Shown: positions 16,865 to 25,670, counted from the first letter of the stretch. The stretch is 64,000 nt of DNA from Hellea sp. (GCA_014238285.1 JABABK010000001.1:62001-126000), one strand, 5' to 3'. Notes: a model not told the origin generated them from the letters alone. Numbers and translations are program-made.

Positions 16865-16966
16865 CACCCCACCCTAACCCTCCCCATCAAGGGGAGGGGA
16901 GAAATTTGAATGTTTAGGTTAAGCTTCGTCTCCCTCCCCCTTGTGGGGAGGGATAAAGGGTGGGGG
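16865..16966. repeat. Palindromic repeat family A, copy A5
   Basis: Left arm CACCCCACCCTAACCCTCCC and CCATCAAGGGGAGGGG, right arm CTCCCTCCCCCTTGTGGGG, AGGGATAAAGGGTGGGGG, with a ~40-nt interior containing AAGCTTCGTCT as in A2. It lies between the AraC gene and the small HTH gene. Confidence 0.88.
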
Positions 16967-17002
16967 TTCTATGAGTTAGACTGCGCTAAACACGGCAACA
17001 AC

Positions 17003-17182
17003 TCAGCGCTTCTTCTGAATTGTTAGTTTGTCTTGTTTGGCGCGTTTCTTGGTGGATTCCTCTGAGCGCGTGAGCGCTTTGGCAATCGCTCGTAGGCTCA
17101 TCCCTTTGTTGGCCATCATATGCAGCCTTTGAATTTCGTCGGTTGTCCAAGCTTGGCGATGGCGTTCGTAGCGGTCTTTCAT
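17003..17182 (-). CDS. Small SANT/GcrA-like helix-turn-helix protein
   Basis: 59 residues; the frame translates without a break from the ATG at 17182 (AAGGTAG upstream) to TGA. The pattern WTTDEIQRLHMMANKGMSLR, AIAKAL and STKKRAKQDKL is that of a three-helix Myb/SANT or GcrA N-terminal-like DNA-binding unit: a Trp in helix 1, hydrophobics in helix 2 and a basic recognition helix. It lacks any other domain. It lies 37 bp from repeat A5. Function unknown; a nucleoid or regulatory role is inferred only from the motif. Confidence 0.7.
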   Translation of the reverse strand: MKDRYERHRQAWTTDEIQRLHMMANKGMSLRAIAKALTRSEESTKKRAKQDKLTIQKKR

Positions 17183-17318
17183 GGGGTCTACCTTATAATC
17201 TGTTGCGCCATCATAAGCATGGGGGCGGGTAGGGCGCTAGTCCTCAGCTCATTTTGGAAACATTCTCATTTGCTAATGGTTCTCTGCGCGGTTAATCATA
17301 TCCTATGAGACACCTGTT

Positions 17319-19382
17319 TTGACCCAACCGCTTACTCAACCCTTGACCATGTCGCTCGATGATGTTCCGCTTATTGTTGAACATGGCCCTTTGCCGGGTC
17401 GCCAATATTTAAAAGCCGTGGCCTATTTGCGCGACAAAGATTTTTGGGCCAGCTGGGCCGTGCGCGCCTTACTCGCGCTTGCGGTGGGGCACATATTATC
17501 GGGGATCGTATTTTTCTTTGCTTTTAATTGGAATGACTTAGCCGGCATGACCAAATTTGCCATTGTCGGCGGCGGTATACTCGCGTGCCTCGCCACGTGG
17601 GTGATAGCGAAATTAGATAGCCCCGCAGGGCAGGCTTTTGGCATTGGCGCGACCGTTCTTGTGGGCGTGATGTTCGCCGTATTAGGTCAAGTCTACCAAA
17701 CGCCGGCAATGATACATACGCCTTTCGTATTTTGGGCCCTATTGACATTCCCCTTTGCGCTCGCCTCACGGAACCTGGCCCATTGGACGGTTTGGTTGGT
17801 TATTTTAACGGTTGCTATTACGGCCTATTCAAATTCCGGCTTGCGTTTGGCGGGGAATAATCTTGGGGCCAATATCCTTAATCTCGCCGTTGCTGGTGGG
17901 TTCATTGCAGGTCTTATCCTATTGGATAAAATCCTAGCTCCGCGATTGAAATGGACAAGGGCAGAATGGTTCCGCGTGCTCTTGGTGCTCGGCGCCATAG
18001 GCTTTGTCTTTATCGGTTTTACAGAGAGCTTTTGGGACACAGGGAACGGGCTTTGGTGTCTTGCATTTGGGCTTAGTTGCGGATTGCTGGCCTATCTATA
18101 TTTTTTAAAACCTAGCCTGGCGACATTATCCTTGGCAAGTTTTGGGCTGTTTACCTTGGTGGCTCAATTCGGCTTTAAACTTTTTGAGGTATTTGATGAT
18201 GATAGCGTCGGCATTATCTTCCTTGTGTTTATATGGCTAAGCGGCCTGACAATTGGATTGGTCGCCGCCTTTCGTCACTATATCGCAAGGTTCAGGGGGA
18301 CGGACAATCCAAACGCTTCAACGGAAGATGAAGCGCCTCTTCCAATTGGGGTAGGCGTGCCAGAATTTGCGGAGCAAATGGGCCTTGAAGAGAACCGAAT
18401 TTCGGATGTTCTTTCCAGCGATATTGCACGGGATCAGCCTTGGTATATGGAACTGTTTTTAGCCATTGCAGGTATATTGACCGCCATAATTGGGTGCTTG
18501 TTTTTTGGGTCTTTCATAGGACTGTTGATCTCGTCGGCAGATGAAATTATCTATGGTTTTTTAGGAGCCATAATTTTTGCCGTATCGATAGCTTTAAGGC
18601 GCAAGACTAATTCCCCCTATGTACAACACATACTCAACACGATGATTGTTGCGGGCGGGCTTTTGACCGCTTTTGGCTTTGGCGACAAGCTCGATAATGT
18701 GAGCGCGATTATCGCTCTGCTGCTCGTATTGAGCCTGATTGTTTTAACTCTGGTGCGGGACCGAATTTTAGAGTTCTTATCAGCAGGGGCGATTATTACC
18801 CTGATAGGCATAGAGTTATACCACCTCAAAGTACCGATGATAGAGAGTATCATTCTTGTCATCTCAACGGTCCTTGGCGTAGTTTTGCTGACCCGTCCCG
18901 TTAGAAAGCGTTTATATAAAGCCGCCGGAACGGCGTTTTTGATAGCGCCAGCTATTTTAGGCGTTGCGCTGGTCCACATACACCGCTGGGATAATCTTGC
19001 GGACACCTCGCGGTTTTCTGATGATTGGATCGCTAGAATTATCAGTCTCGTGGTTTTGCTCGGCAGCGTTATTTATTTGAACCGAAGTAAATCGGTGGCT
19101 GACTTTAACCCGCCCATGGTAGCCTTGATTCCGCTTATCATTGGCGCGGCTTTTGTTCCATTAGGCGGAGCGTCAGCCCTGCTATTAATGTTGATCGGTT
19201 ATATTTTAGGGTCGCGCACATTGGCTATCATCGGCACTCTGTTACAAATTTATTTCCTGACGATGTTTTACTATGATCTTAGTCTTGATCTTTTGACAAA
19301 ATCGATTGTTCTCTTTGTCTCGGGCGCCGTGTTTTTAGGGGTTTGGGTTTTTGTCCGCCGCACAAAAGAGGTCCTATCATGA
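17319..19382 (+). CDS. DUF2157/DUF4401-type polytopic membrane protein
   Basis: About 687 residues from a TTG at 17319, or 677 from the ATG at 17349; no convincing ribosome site separates them. The N-terminal ~170 residues match DUF2157: a soluble start, then GHILSGIVFFFAFNWNDLAG, then GIGATVLVGVMFAVLGQVYQ. A long array of ~18 hydrophobic helices follows, split by a cytoplasmic loop near residues 325-365 (GTDNPNASTEDEAPLPIGVG). The second half resembles DUF4401. It overlaps the GDYXXLXY gene by 4 bp (ATGA), a pairing commonly seen for these families. Function unknown; an envelope role is inferred. Confidence 0.85.
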   Translation: MTQPLTQPLTMSLDDVPLIVEHGPLPGRQYLKAVAYLRDKDFWASWAVRALLALAVGHILSGIVFFFAFNWNDLAGMTKFAIVGGGILACLATWVIAKLDSPAGQAFGIGATVLVGVMFAVLGQVYQTPAMIHTPFVFWALLTFPFALASRNLAHWTVWLVILTVAITAYSNSGLRLAGNNLGANILNLAVAGGFIAGLILLDKILAPRLKWTRAEWFRVLLVLGAIGFVFIGFTESFWDTGNGLWCLAFGLSCGLLAYLYFLKPSLATLSLASFGLFTLVAQFGFKLFEVFDDDSVGIIFLVFIWLSGLTIGLVAAFRHYIARFRGTDNPNASTEDEAPLPIGVGVPEFAEQMGLEENRISDVLSSDIARDQPWYMELFLAIAGILTAIIGCLFFGSFIGLLISSADEIIYGFLGAIIFAVSIALRRKTNSPYVQHILNTMIVAGGLLTAFGFGDKLDNVSAIIALLLVLSLIVLTLVRDRILEFLSAGAIITLIGIELYHLKVPMIESIILVISTVLGVVLLTRPVRKRLYKAAGTAFLIAPAILGVALVHIHRWDNLADTSRFSDDWIARIISLVVLLGSVIYLNRSKSVADFNPPMVALIPLIIGAAFVPLGGASALLLMLIGYILGSRTLAIIGTLLQIYFLTMFYYDLSLDLLTKSIVLFVSGAVFLGVWVFVRRTKEVLS

Positions 19383-19876
19383 GCGCCTTACGCTTCGGAT
19401 TGATAGGCTTAGGCGCCCTTGCTATTGTCGGGTTATTTGGAAGCCAAATCAAGACCTTGGAAAATATCAAGCAAGACGGCGCAACTGTGTTGTTGGACTT
19501 GCGTCCCGCTGACCCAAGAGCCTTAATGATGGGGGATTTTATGGCCCTGCGATATACGCAAGAAATTTCCGGTAGTATTCCAAAAGATGTGCCGCCTTCA
19601 GGACAATTTGTTCTTAGCCTTGATGAAAACAAAGTCGGGACCTTTAGCCGGCTCTCAGCAAACAAGAATTTAGCGGCTAATGAAATTTGCATAAATTATA
19701 TTCGCCGAAAGCGCGGCGTCACCTTTGGGGCTCCGCGTTACTATTTTCAAAATGGCACGGCAGAGACTTATGAAAATGCGGATTACGGAATTTTCAAAGT
19801 GGCCCCATCCGGACGAGCCATATTAGTAGGCTTAGCCAATGAGAGTTTTGAAGAAATTCAGCCGCCTGAAGATTAG
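19379..19876 (+). CDS. GDYXXLXY-domain membrane-anchored protein
   Basis: 165 residues, translationally coupled to the DUF2157 gene through ATGA. One N-terminal hydrophobic helix (FGLIGLGALAIVGLFGSQ) anchors a periplasmic domain carrying MMGDFMALRY, the characteristic GD-[YF]-x-x-L-x-Y motif of the family. The remainder is beta-rich. Members are almost always adjacent to DUF2157/DUF4401 membrane proteins, which suggests a complex; activity unknown. The downstream gene is convergent. Confidence 0.85.
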   Translation: MSALRFGLIGLGALAIVGLFGSQIKTLENIKQDGATVLLDLRPADPRALMMGDFMALRYTQEISGSIPKDVPPSGQFVLSLDENKVGTFSRLSANKNLAANEICINYIRRKRGVTFGAPRYYFQNGTAETYENADYGIFKVAPSGRAILVGLANESFEEIQPPED

Positions 19877-19900
19877 GGGTGTCTTGGTTATTGCTAGGGA

Positions 19901-21088
19901 TTACCCCGCCTGCTCCACCGTGAACGTCAGCCCCGCATTTTTCTCTAGCCGCTCGATCAATGTCATGCCCATGGCCGGGGCTGGGGTGTAGATGCCGCCC
20001 GGGACGCAGTCGCGATCAATATCAAGCGCGAGGCACAAGGCGCTTTCGGCGATCATTTTACAGGTCGAGCCATAGCCCGGGTCTTTGTCGCCAGCGACAG
20101 AGGCGATGATACGCTTGCCGCTTTTGGTGTCGCCAATAAAAATCACATCGTAAAAGCCGTTTTCGCGCTCTTCCTTGGTTGGGCCTTCGCCGGGTTTGGG
20201 CGGGTTGACGCCCATGGAATTATTCATCTGCATGACGCCCTGGGCCATTTTCTCGCCTTGCTCGCCGGGGCCTGTCAGCATCATTTCGTCATAGACAAAG
20301 TCTTCGCCGTATTTCCCGCCGAGAAGCGCGTTGGAGCGGTGGACATTTTTAGTGTTGATGGACGCCATGATAAACGGCGCGGACCAGCTGTTAATGTCCT
20401 CTTCGAGGATGGGCTTTGCGCCGTGAGGCTGTTTCGGGCCTTCAAACCCTGGGGTCAGTGAGAAAGGGTCTTTGAGCCAACCGAGGATTTCAGGTTGGTG
20501 TCCGGCACGTTTCATGGTTTCCATAAAGCTAGCCGCTGTGCCGCCGGAGAACTTACCCTGCATTTTACGAACGCGGCCACGAATACGCGGACAGGTTTCT
20601 CCGAATTTTTCCTGAGCTTTGACCTGTGTGTAAAACACGCCAAGATCAAACGGCACGGAATCAAACCCGCAAGAGTGGACGATACGGGCGCCGCTTTTCT
20701 CGGCCGCCGCTTGGAAGTCTCTGACCGTGTCGCGCATCCAGGCGGGCTCGCCGCAAAGGTCGACATAGTCCGTTCCGTTCTGCGCGCAGGCGACGACCAT
20801 GTCGGTGCCGTAAAGCTGGTAAGGGCCAACGGTTGTCAGGACGGCGCGGGTGCGCTTGGCCATATCAGCCAAAGTCTCAGGGTTTGAACTATCGGCGACG
20901 ATTTTTGGAATATGATTGGCGATACCCATTTCCTTGGCAACGGCTTCCATCTTGTCGGCTGAACGCCCCGCCATGGCCCATTTCACATCGCTGCCAGTAT
21001 ATTGCTGATTAAGATATTCAGCCACAAGCCGCCCCGTATATCCAGTTGATCCGTAAACAATGACGTCAAATTCGCGCTGATCGGCCAT
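19901..21088 (-). CDS. Saccharopine dehydrogenase-like (trans-acting enoyl reductase type) oxidoreductase
   Basis: 395 residues. The N-terminal Rossmann fold has FDVIVYGSTGYTGRLVAEYL with the GxTGYTGR dinucleotide signature, followed by WAMAGRSADKM and a TTVGPYQLYG segment typical of the family. A mid-protein YVDLCGEPAWMRD block is also diagnostic. Relatives include lysine-pathway saccharopine reductases and mycobacterial trans-acting enoyl reductases for polyketide lipids; the 395-residue form is closer to the latter. Substrate unknown, cytoplasmic, NAD(P)-dependent by inference. Confidence 0.9.
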   Translation of the reverse strand: MADQREFDVIVYGSTGYTGRLVAEYLNQQYTGSDVKWAMAGRSADKMEAVAKEMGIANHIPKIVADSSNPETLADMAKRTRAVLTTVGPYQLYGTDMVVACAQNGTDYVDLCGEPAWMRDTVRDFQAAAEKSGARIVHSCGFDSVPFDLGVFYTQVKAQEKFGETCPRIRGRVRKMQGKFSGGTAASFMETMKRAGHQPEILGWLKDPFSLTPGFEGPKQPHGAKPILEEDINSWSAPFIMASINTKNVHRSNALLGGKYGEDFVYDEMMLTGPGEQGEKMAQGVMQMNNSMGVNPPKPGEGPTKEERENGFYDVIFIGDTKSGKRIIASVAGDKDPGYGSTCKMIAESALCLALDIDRDCVPGGIYTPAPAMGMTLIERLEKNAGLTFTVEQAG

Positions 21089-21190
21089 GGGCTCTCTCCT
21101 TATATTTTATATACACTTTGTTGCATATAAATATTGGGAGGACAAGCGAGGAGAATAAGTAAGTTTAGTTGATGCCGACTGCAGTAACTA

Positions 21191-21310
21191 ACCTCATCCT
21201 GAGGTGGCGCGTAGCGTCGGGACTCGAAGGGTGTTCCAGATAAAACCGTTAATCTCCGCTGGACCATCCTTCGAGTCCCGCAGGCTATCGCCCGCGCCTC
21301 AGGATGAGGT
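21191..21310. repeat. Palindromic repeat family C
   Basis: The left side starts ACCTCATCCTGAGGTGGCGC, followed by GTCGGGACTCGAAGG. The right side is the inverted equivalent CCTTCGAGTCCCGCAGGC ending GCGCCTCAGGATGAGGT. It is an imperfect ~45-nt-arm hairpin of a type widely dispersed in alphaproteobacterial genomes, lying between the 5' end of the saccharopine-type gene and the 3' end of the di-haem lipoprotein gene. Confidence 0.85.
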
Positions 21311-21326
21311 GTGGTTTTTGATTGGA

Positions 21327-24137
21327 CTACTCCGGCACGCTCTCTGGATCAGCGGGATCACTGCCAGAATCTGTTTCATCGGAATCCAGCGCTTGATCAA
21401 CATCTCTATCGATACCAATACGGCGACCTTGATCGGGCGGGACGCACATAAAGGTTAGAGCGTTACCTGGGGCGGCGGCAAAGTCTTTGAGCTGATCCAG
21501 GGTAACCTCGGTTTGGGCGACTCGGTCCGTATCAAATGTGCCGTCTTCAATCATAACCGCGCCGCGTTTTTCGCCGTTAATCACGCCTTTGGCGACAAGA
21601 TCGCACTCGGCTCTGGGCGTAGTTACAGCCGCGCGGGCTGCCAGTAGATCAATGCGGGCAAGACTTTCTGCGTCAGTGCCATTGGTTTCGCTTAAAGAGA
21701 CTTGTTGGCCAATGATGGGCGCCATTTCGGAATCCATGACAAAGACAAAATCTATGACATTGGCTTTGGCCTGCGGGCTATCAAAGACAAATCCGGCTCC
21801 GCCATTTGACGAGCCGCCAGTCGCGGTGCCAAAAAATGTATCGAGCGTATCAATGGCGCCGTCATGTAAAAACCCGTATCCGCGAATTTGCTCACCCATA
21901 TGGGGCTGTCCATCGGCGGCGGTATTGGTGCTGCCAAAGCGGCCAACCTTTTGATAAGACGCGCGTAGATGCGGAATTTTCATATCTTCGGCAATTTGAT
22001 TGCCTTCGACGCTCATAAGGCCGTCAGTGCCAAAGTTATTCTGGTTGACGTCAAGGTCATGACAATCATTACAGAGTAAAAGCCCGCCGCCTGTTGAGCC
22101 GACGTTCAGATAGGTATTGAGACCATCGGCCTGGGCGTCGGTCAGGCTATTATCGAGGGCCCGGATCGGGTTTGGCGGATAACCGATTTCAAGAGAAAAC
22201 TTTGCAAACATATCCATTTGGGATGCGGTGAGTTCTTCGCCGCGCCCGAGCAAACCCACAAATGCACCGCTAAAATCTTCAAAGGCCTGTTCTTCAAGTG
22301 TTTCGTCATTGTCGGCCGTTGTGCCGGTACGGTCACCGCGCCAATGCATCGGACCATTACCTTTAAGGCCGCGGAAAGATTGCGTAGTCATTGGGCCTTT
22401 CATGGGGTGGAATTCACGAATGGCCCCGGCGGCCACAGCATATTCGCGCGGGTTGGGTTTAACCACGCCTTCAGGCTCACCAAGGTCCCATGCCAAATGA
22501 TCCATATCGCCAAATATATGGCAGCTGGCGCAAGAGCTATCGCCCCGGCTGGAGCTAAGCTCGGCGTCATAAAGAAAGGGCCTGCCATCGACAACAATAT
22601 CAGGTTCCGGATTATACATTTGAATATGGGCGGTTTCGCGAAAACTATCCGTATCAACGGTGGAAATGCCATTATCAAAACGGGTCATGACATAGGCTTT
22701 GTTTCTGATCTCATCCAATACCACGCCGGTTGGCCCGCCCCCTGTCAGCTTTAATTGATCGCCGGCGTTGCGCGTGAATGTATCATCTTCCAGCTCGGTC
22801 GTATCAAAGCGCAGGAGTTTATTGTTACCAAAAGCGGCGGCATATAATTGCTCCCCGTTTGCGGTGATCGCCATTTGCAGAACCTGGGCGGCGCTAAGGG
22901 CGTTTTCTGCCGGCGTGCCTAAATCCTCGGCGTAGCTGGTAATATGCTTGTTCAGATTTCGGCTGGTGATGGCGGTTTCATCGATCAGGCTGATGCGCGT
23001 TCGAACCAGATCACCGCGAACAGTTGAGCTGTTTGTGCCGTGGCCTTCAAAACGGATTTCATTGCGGGCATCGGAATTGGAAACATAAAGAACGCCCGTC
23101 GCAGGATTGGTGACCATATTGAACAAGGTCGTGCCAACACCGGAATGCCTGGCCGTAATAGTGGGGGCTTGCGCCATAGCGTCAAGCTCGAAGACATCAT
23201 AATCTGGCAGAGAAAACCGCACGCGATCCGTCCAGGTTTTCGGCGCTGTTGCTGTGACTGGGTCACCAGAATCCATCCAGTCTGTTCCGTTAAATTTAAC
23301 AATCAGCCCGGTTTCGGGGGCTTCAATGCCGTCATCATTGGCGTGCGGCGGTGCTTTATCAAGGCCGCCATTATTTCGATCGGCAAATAAAGTAGTTGTC
23401 TGATTGCCCGAGTGAAAGGCTGCGGCGTAAACTGTGTTTTTGTCCGGGGAAACAGCCAGAGCTCGCGGCATGTCGGAAAACAAATTGGTGATGGCCAGCG
23501 GCGTACCGCCCGACGGCGCGCCGAGATTATTAATATCAAACACCCAAATATCAGCGCGGCCAATGCCCGGCTCTTGAAGCTGCGGATCAAAAGGTGCATT
23601 TTGTCCGCGGTGGGCGGCAGTGATAAAGGCTTTCTCGCTATTATTGCCTGCAAAAACGATATCGCGCGGCTCATCGCCGACCAGTAAGGTCTGCGTAACA
23701 ACGGCTTGATCTGCGCTGGCGTCAATGAGGCTGATACTGTCCGAGATATGATTCACGACCCAGATGAGGCCGTTAGGGTCTATGTTGACGGCAACGGGCT
23801 CTAGCCCGACAGGCACGGATTGATTGAATACCGGGCCATCATCGGACAGGTCATAAATCTCAAGTCTATTATCCGGCGTATTGACGGCGAAGAGCTGGCT
23901 ATTATCTGCGCTCATGGCGAGCGGCCGCACTTGGCCAGACTCAAAGACTGTTACGTCAGCAAGTGTCGTCTTGCCTGATGGTGGTGGCGGAGGAGGAGGA
24001 GGAGGAGGAGGTATTATTGGGTCTATTACAATAGGAGGATCAACTACTGGATTTTCACCACTACTGCCGCTACACGCGACACCTAAAAGGCAAGCTGTTA
24101 TCGCTAAAATTTGCCGAAAAGACTTTCGAGCTATCAT
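21327..24137 (-). CDS. Exported di-haem c-type/beta-propeller lipoprotein (cytochrome c peroxidase-like)
   Basis: 936 residues from the ATG at 24137, preceded by GGGGATG; a start at 24167 would add 10 charged residues. A lipobox is visible in ITACLLGVAC. A run of ten prolines near residues 40-50 gives a spacer. Residues ~60-500 read as a YVTN/NHL-type beta-propeller (SADNSQLFAVNTPDNRLEIY and similar blades). Two haem sites follow, CASCH near residue 537 and CNDCH near 690, in a MauG/cytochrome c peroxidase-like region. It is probably an outer-membrane-anchored periplasmic redox protein; the substrate is unknown. Confidence 0.85.
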   Translation of the reverse strand: MIARKSFRQILAITACLLGVACSGSSGENPVVDPPIVIDPIIPPPPPPPPPPPSGKTTLADVTVFESGQVRPLAMSADNSQLFAVNTPDNRLEIYDLSDDGPVFNQSVPVGLEPVAVNIDPNGLIWVVNHISDSISLIDASADQAVVTQTLLVGDEPRDIVFAGNNSEKAFITAAHRGQNAPFDPQLQEPGIGRADIWVFDINNLGAPSGGTPLAITNLFSDMPRALAVSPDKNTVYAAAFHSGNQTTTLFADRNNGGLDKAPPHANDDGIEAPETGLIVKFNGTDWMDSGDPVTATAPKTWTDRVRFSLPDYDVFELDAMAQAPTITARHSGVGTTLFNMVTNPATGVLYVSNSDARNEIRFEGHGTNSSTVRGDLVRTRISLIDETAITSRNLNKHITSYAEDLGTPAENALSAAQVLQMAITANGEQLYAAAFGNNKLLRFDTTELEDDTFTRNAGDQLKLTGGGPTGVVLDEIRNKAYVMTRFDNGISTVDTDSFRETAHIQMYNPEPDIVVDGRPFLYDAELSSSRGDSSCASCHIFGDMDHLAWDLGEPEGVVKPNPREYAVAAGAIREFHPMKGPMTTQSFRGLKGNGPMHWRGDRTGTTADNDETLEEQAFEDFSGAFVGLLGRGEELTASQMDMFAKFSLEIGYPPNPIRALDNSLTDAQADGLNTYLNVGSTGGGLLLCNDCHDLDVNQNNFGTDGLMSVEGNQIAEDMKIPHLRASYQKVGRFGSTNTAADGQPHMGEQIRGYGFLHDGAIDTLDTFFGTATGGSSNGGAGFVFDSPQAKANVIDFVFVMDSEMAPIIGQQVSLSETNGTDAESLARIDLLAARAAVTTPRAECDLVAKGVINGEKRGAVMIEDGTFDTDRVAQTEVTLDQLKDFAAAPGNALTFMCVPPDQGRRIGIDRDVDQALDSDETDSGSDPADPESVPE

Positions 24138-24384
24138 GTCATCCCCATTTTCTTTTATTCGTGCCATATTAAGGGCGTTGGAACAAGTGGCAGTGCCAGT
24201 GCAGAATTGGGTTGATAGCTAACTTTACTCATCTTGCTCTAATCTTTAATGCACTCGCATACTCGTCTGTGTTTGAAATATGCAGGGGAAAGTCGAACCG
24301 CGCGCCTGTTTCGGCCAAAGGCGTTTCGATGATTTGGCAAGCTTAGCTATATCGCGCACTGGCGATAATACGGCAGTATTGCAC

Positions 24385-24669
24385 CTATCGATTTTCCCGT
24401 CCATGCCAGATACGGGAAATTAAAATGTCAGTTTTGTAAATTCGGTACCTCAGAACATATCCACGAGACCCAAAACGAACGATGTAATCGCGAAATTCAG
24501 GAAATTCCCAATAAGGAACGCCGATGTAAGGGTTGTGCTGAATAGTTTCACTGCTCTCAAAAATTAGCTTGATGAGTTTCCCTGCGGCCTCAGGATTATG
24601 AGGATAGATAAAGGCATATAATCGACGAAAATCTTCTTTGGTTTCAGGCAGCCAAATAATCTTCATCAT
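24385..24669 (-). CDS. RelE/ParE-family toxin
   Basis: 94 residues with the RelE/ParE fold pattern: IIWLPETKEDFRRLYAFI, then PEAAGKLIKLIFESSETIQH, PYIGVPYWEFPEFRDYIV and a C-terminal YRIYKTDILISRIWHGRENR. The last block, with an Arg and His before the end, is typical. Toxins of this group either cleave ribosome-bound mRNA (RelE) or inhibit gyrase (ParE); the R-x-W-H-G-R-E ending favours ParE. It overlaps the antitoxin by 4 bp (ATGA). Confidence 0.9.
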   Translation of the reverse strand: MMKIIWLPETKEDFRRLYAFIYPHNPEAAGKLIKLIFESSETIQHNPYIGVPYWEFPEFRDYIVRFGSRGYVLRYRIYKTDILISRIWHGRENR

Positions 24670-24926
24670 TGAGGCGGCTTTGAAATGAGCTCGTTTATAT
24701 AGACTAACATGTCTTCGTGAGAGACCATCTCTCCCGTCAGCTCATAACGGTTCCAGCGATCTAGTAGCAACTGTTTTTCCGCCTCGATTTCTTCTTGCTG
24801 AGAAACATATTTTTCGACGGCCTCTTTCATGAGGTAATGCGGCGAGCGATCCCGCAAAGCGCCGAGTTTTTTCAGGCGCGCTTGTGTTTCAGGGTCCAGT
24901 CTCAGGGCAACCGTTTTCGAGGCCAT
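24666..24926 (-). CDS. Ribbon-helix-helix (CopG/ParD-like) antitoxin
   Basis: 86 residues. The N-terminal TVALRLDPETQARLKKLGAL and SPHYLMKEAVEKYVSQQE form a ribbon-helix-helix DNA-binding unit. The C-terminal half (LLLDRWNRYELTGEMVSHED) would wrap the toxin. As first gene of the pair, it is expected to neutralise the toxin and repress the operon at the palindrome 24 bp upstream of its start. Confidence 0.9.
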   Translation of the reverse strand: MASKTVALRLDPETQARLKKLGALRDRSPHYLMKEAVEKYVSQQEEIEAEKQLLLDRWNRYELTGEMVSHEDMLVYINELISKPPQ

Positions 24927-24949
24927 TTATCTATCCATTTGCAAGTGTG

Positions 24950-24960
24950 ATACATTGTAT
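24950..24960. promoter_or_regulatory. Short palindrome, probable toxin-antitoxin operator
   Basis: ATACA-T-TGTAT is a perfect palindrome 24 bp upstream of the antitoxin ATG, in an AT-rich stretch containing candidate promoter elements. Its size suits a ribbon-helix-helix dimer; the surrounding TATAACATA could be a second half-site. Confidence 0.5.
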
Positions 24961-25031
24961 AACATATTTTATGTGTGGCGGGTAGGGTAATTATGTTTGG
25001 AATATGCCAGAAGGATTTATGAGGATGGCTT

Positions 25032-25670
25032 ATGAGTAGACATAATAAAGGCCCCAATAATGGGCGAGGGCGCCCACCTCATGATGATATATTGACCCCG
25101 GCTGAATGGCGCACGGTGGAAGCTGTGCGGCACGGCTTAACCAATCCCCAGATTGCTAGGGCGCATGATGTCAGCCTCGACGCGGTGAAATATCATGTGG
25201 CCAACGCGCTAGATAAACTCGAGTTTTCAAGTCGTCGGGAACTGGCGAAATGGAACGGCATTAACAAGAATTCCAACCTCAACAAAACGGAGAAAAACAT
25301 GACGGAAGTAAGCCTTTCAGGCAAAATCGGCCAAGTTGCGCGGCACGTCTCCAACGTAAAAATATCAACAAATTGGTATCGGGATATTTTGGGCTTGCCG
25401 CATTTATTTCAATTTGGAAATCTGTCGTTTTTTGACTGTGACGGAACCCGCCTGTTTCTAAGCGAAGGTGATGGTAATCCAGAGCATAATTCTGTGATAT
25501 ATTTCAAGGTCGATGATATCCGGGTTATGCACGAAGGCCTAAAAGCTAAAGGCGTTGAGTTCACTCACGCGCCTCATAAAATTCACGTTCACGACGACGG
25601 CACAGAAGAATGGATGGCCTTTTTCAACGACCCTGACGGACAGCCGATTGGGTTGATGGGGAGTTATTGA
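25032..25670 (+). CDS. LuxR-type HTH fused to VOC (glyoxalase-like) domain
   Basis: 212 residues in one uninterrupted frame. Residues 20-75 are a GerE/LuxR HTH (LTPAEWRTVEAVRHGLTNPQ, then VSLDAVKYHVANALDKL). After a polar linker (KNSNLNKTEKNMTEVSL), residues ~95-212 are a VOC domain (QVARHVSNVKISTNWYRDIL, ending FFNDPDGQPIGLMGSY) with metal-ligand-like His104 and a conserved FFNDPDG. An internal ATG with upstream AAACGGAGAAAAAC near 25300 could also start a separate VOC protein, but the HTH frame is intact. It suggests a regulator whose ligand is bound by the VOC fold, or a regulator-enzyme fusion. Confidence 0.88.
   Translation: MSRHNKGPNNGRGRPPHDDILTPAEWRTVEAVRHGLTNPQIARAHDVSLDAVKYHVANALDKLEFSSRRELAKWNGINKNSNLNKTEKNMTEVSLSGKIGQVARHVSNVKISTNWYRDILGLPHLFQFGNLSFFDCDGTRLFLSEGDGNPEHNSVIYFKVDDIRVMHEGLKAKGVEFTHAPHKIHVHDDGTEEWMAFFNDPDGQPIGLMGSY

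Noticed and set aside
22218-22754. 178-codon open frame antisense to the di-haem lipoprotein
   Set aside because: It is fully contained in a supported gene with haem motifs on the opposite strand and has no recognisable domain.
24168-24384. Possible small gene between the di-haem lipoprotein and the toxin gene
   Set aside because: No open frame with a ribosome site was found on either strand; I see no feature in this stretch.
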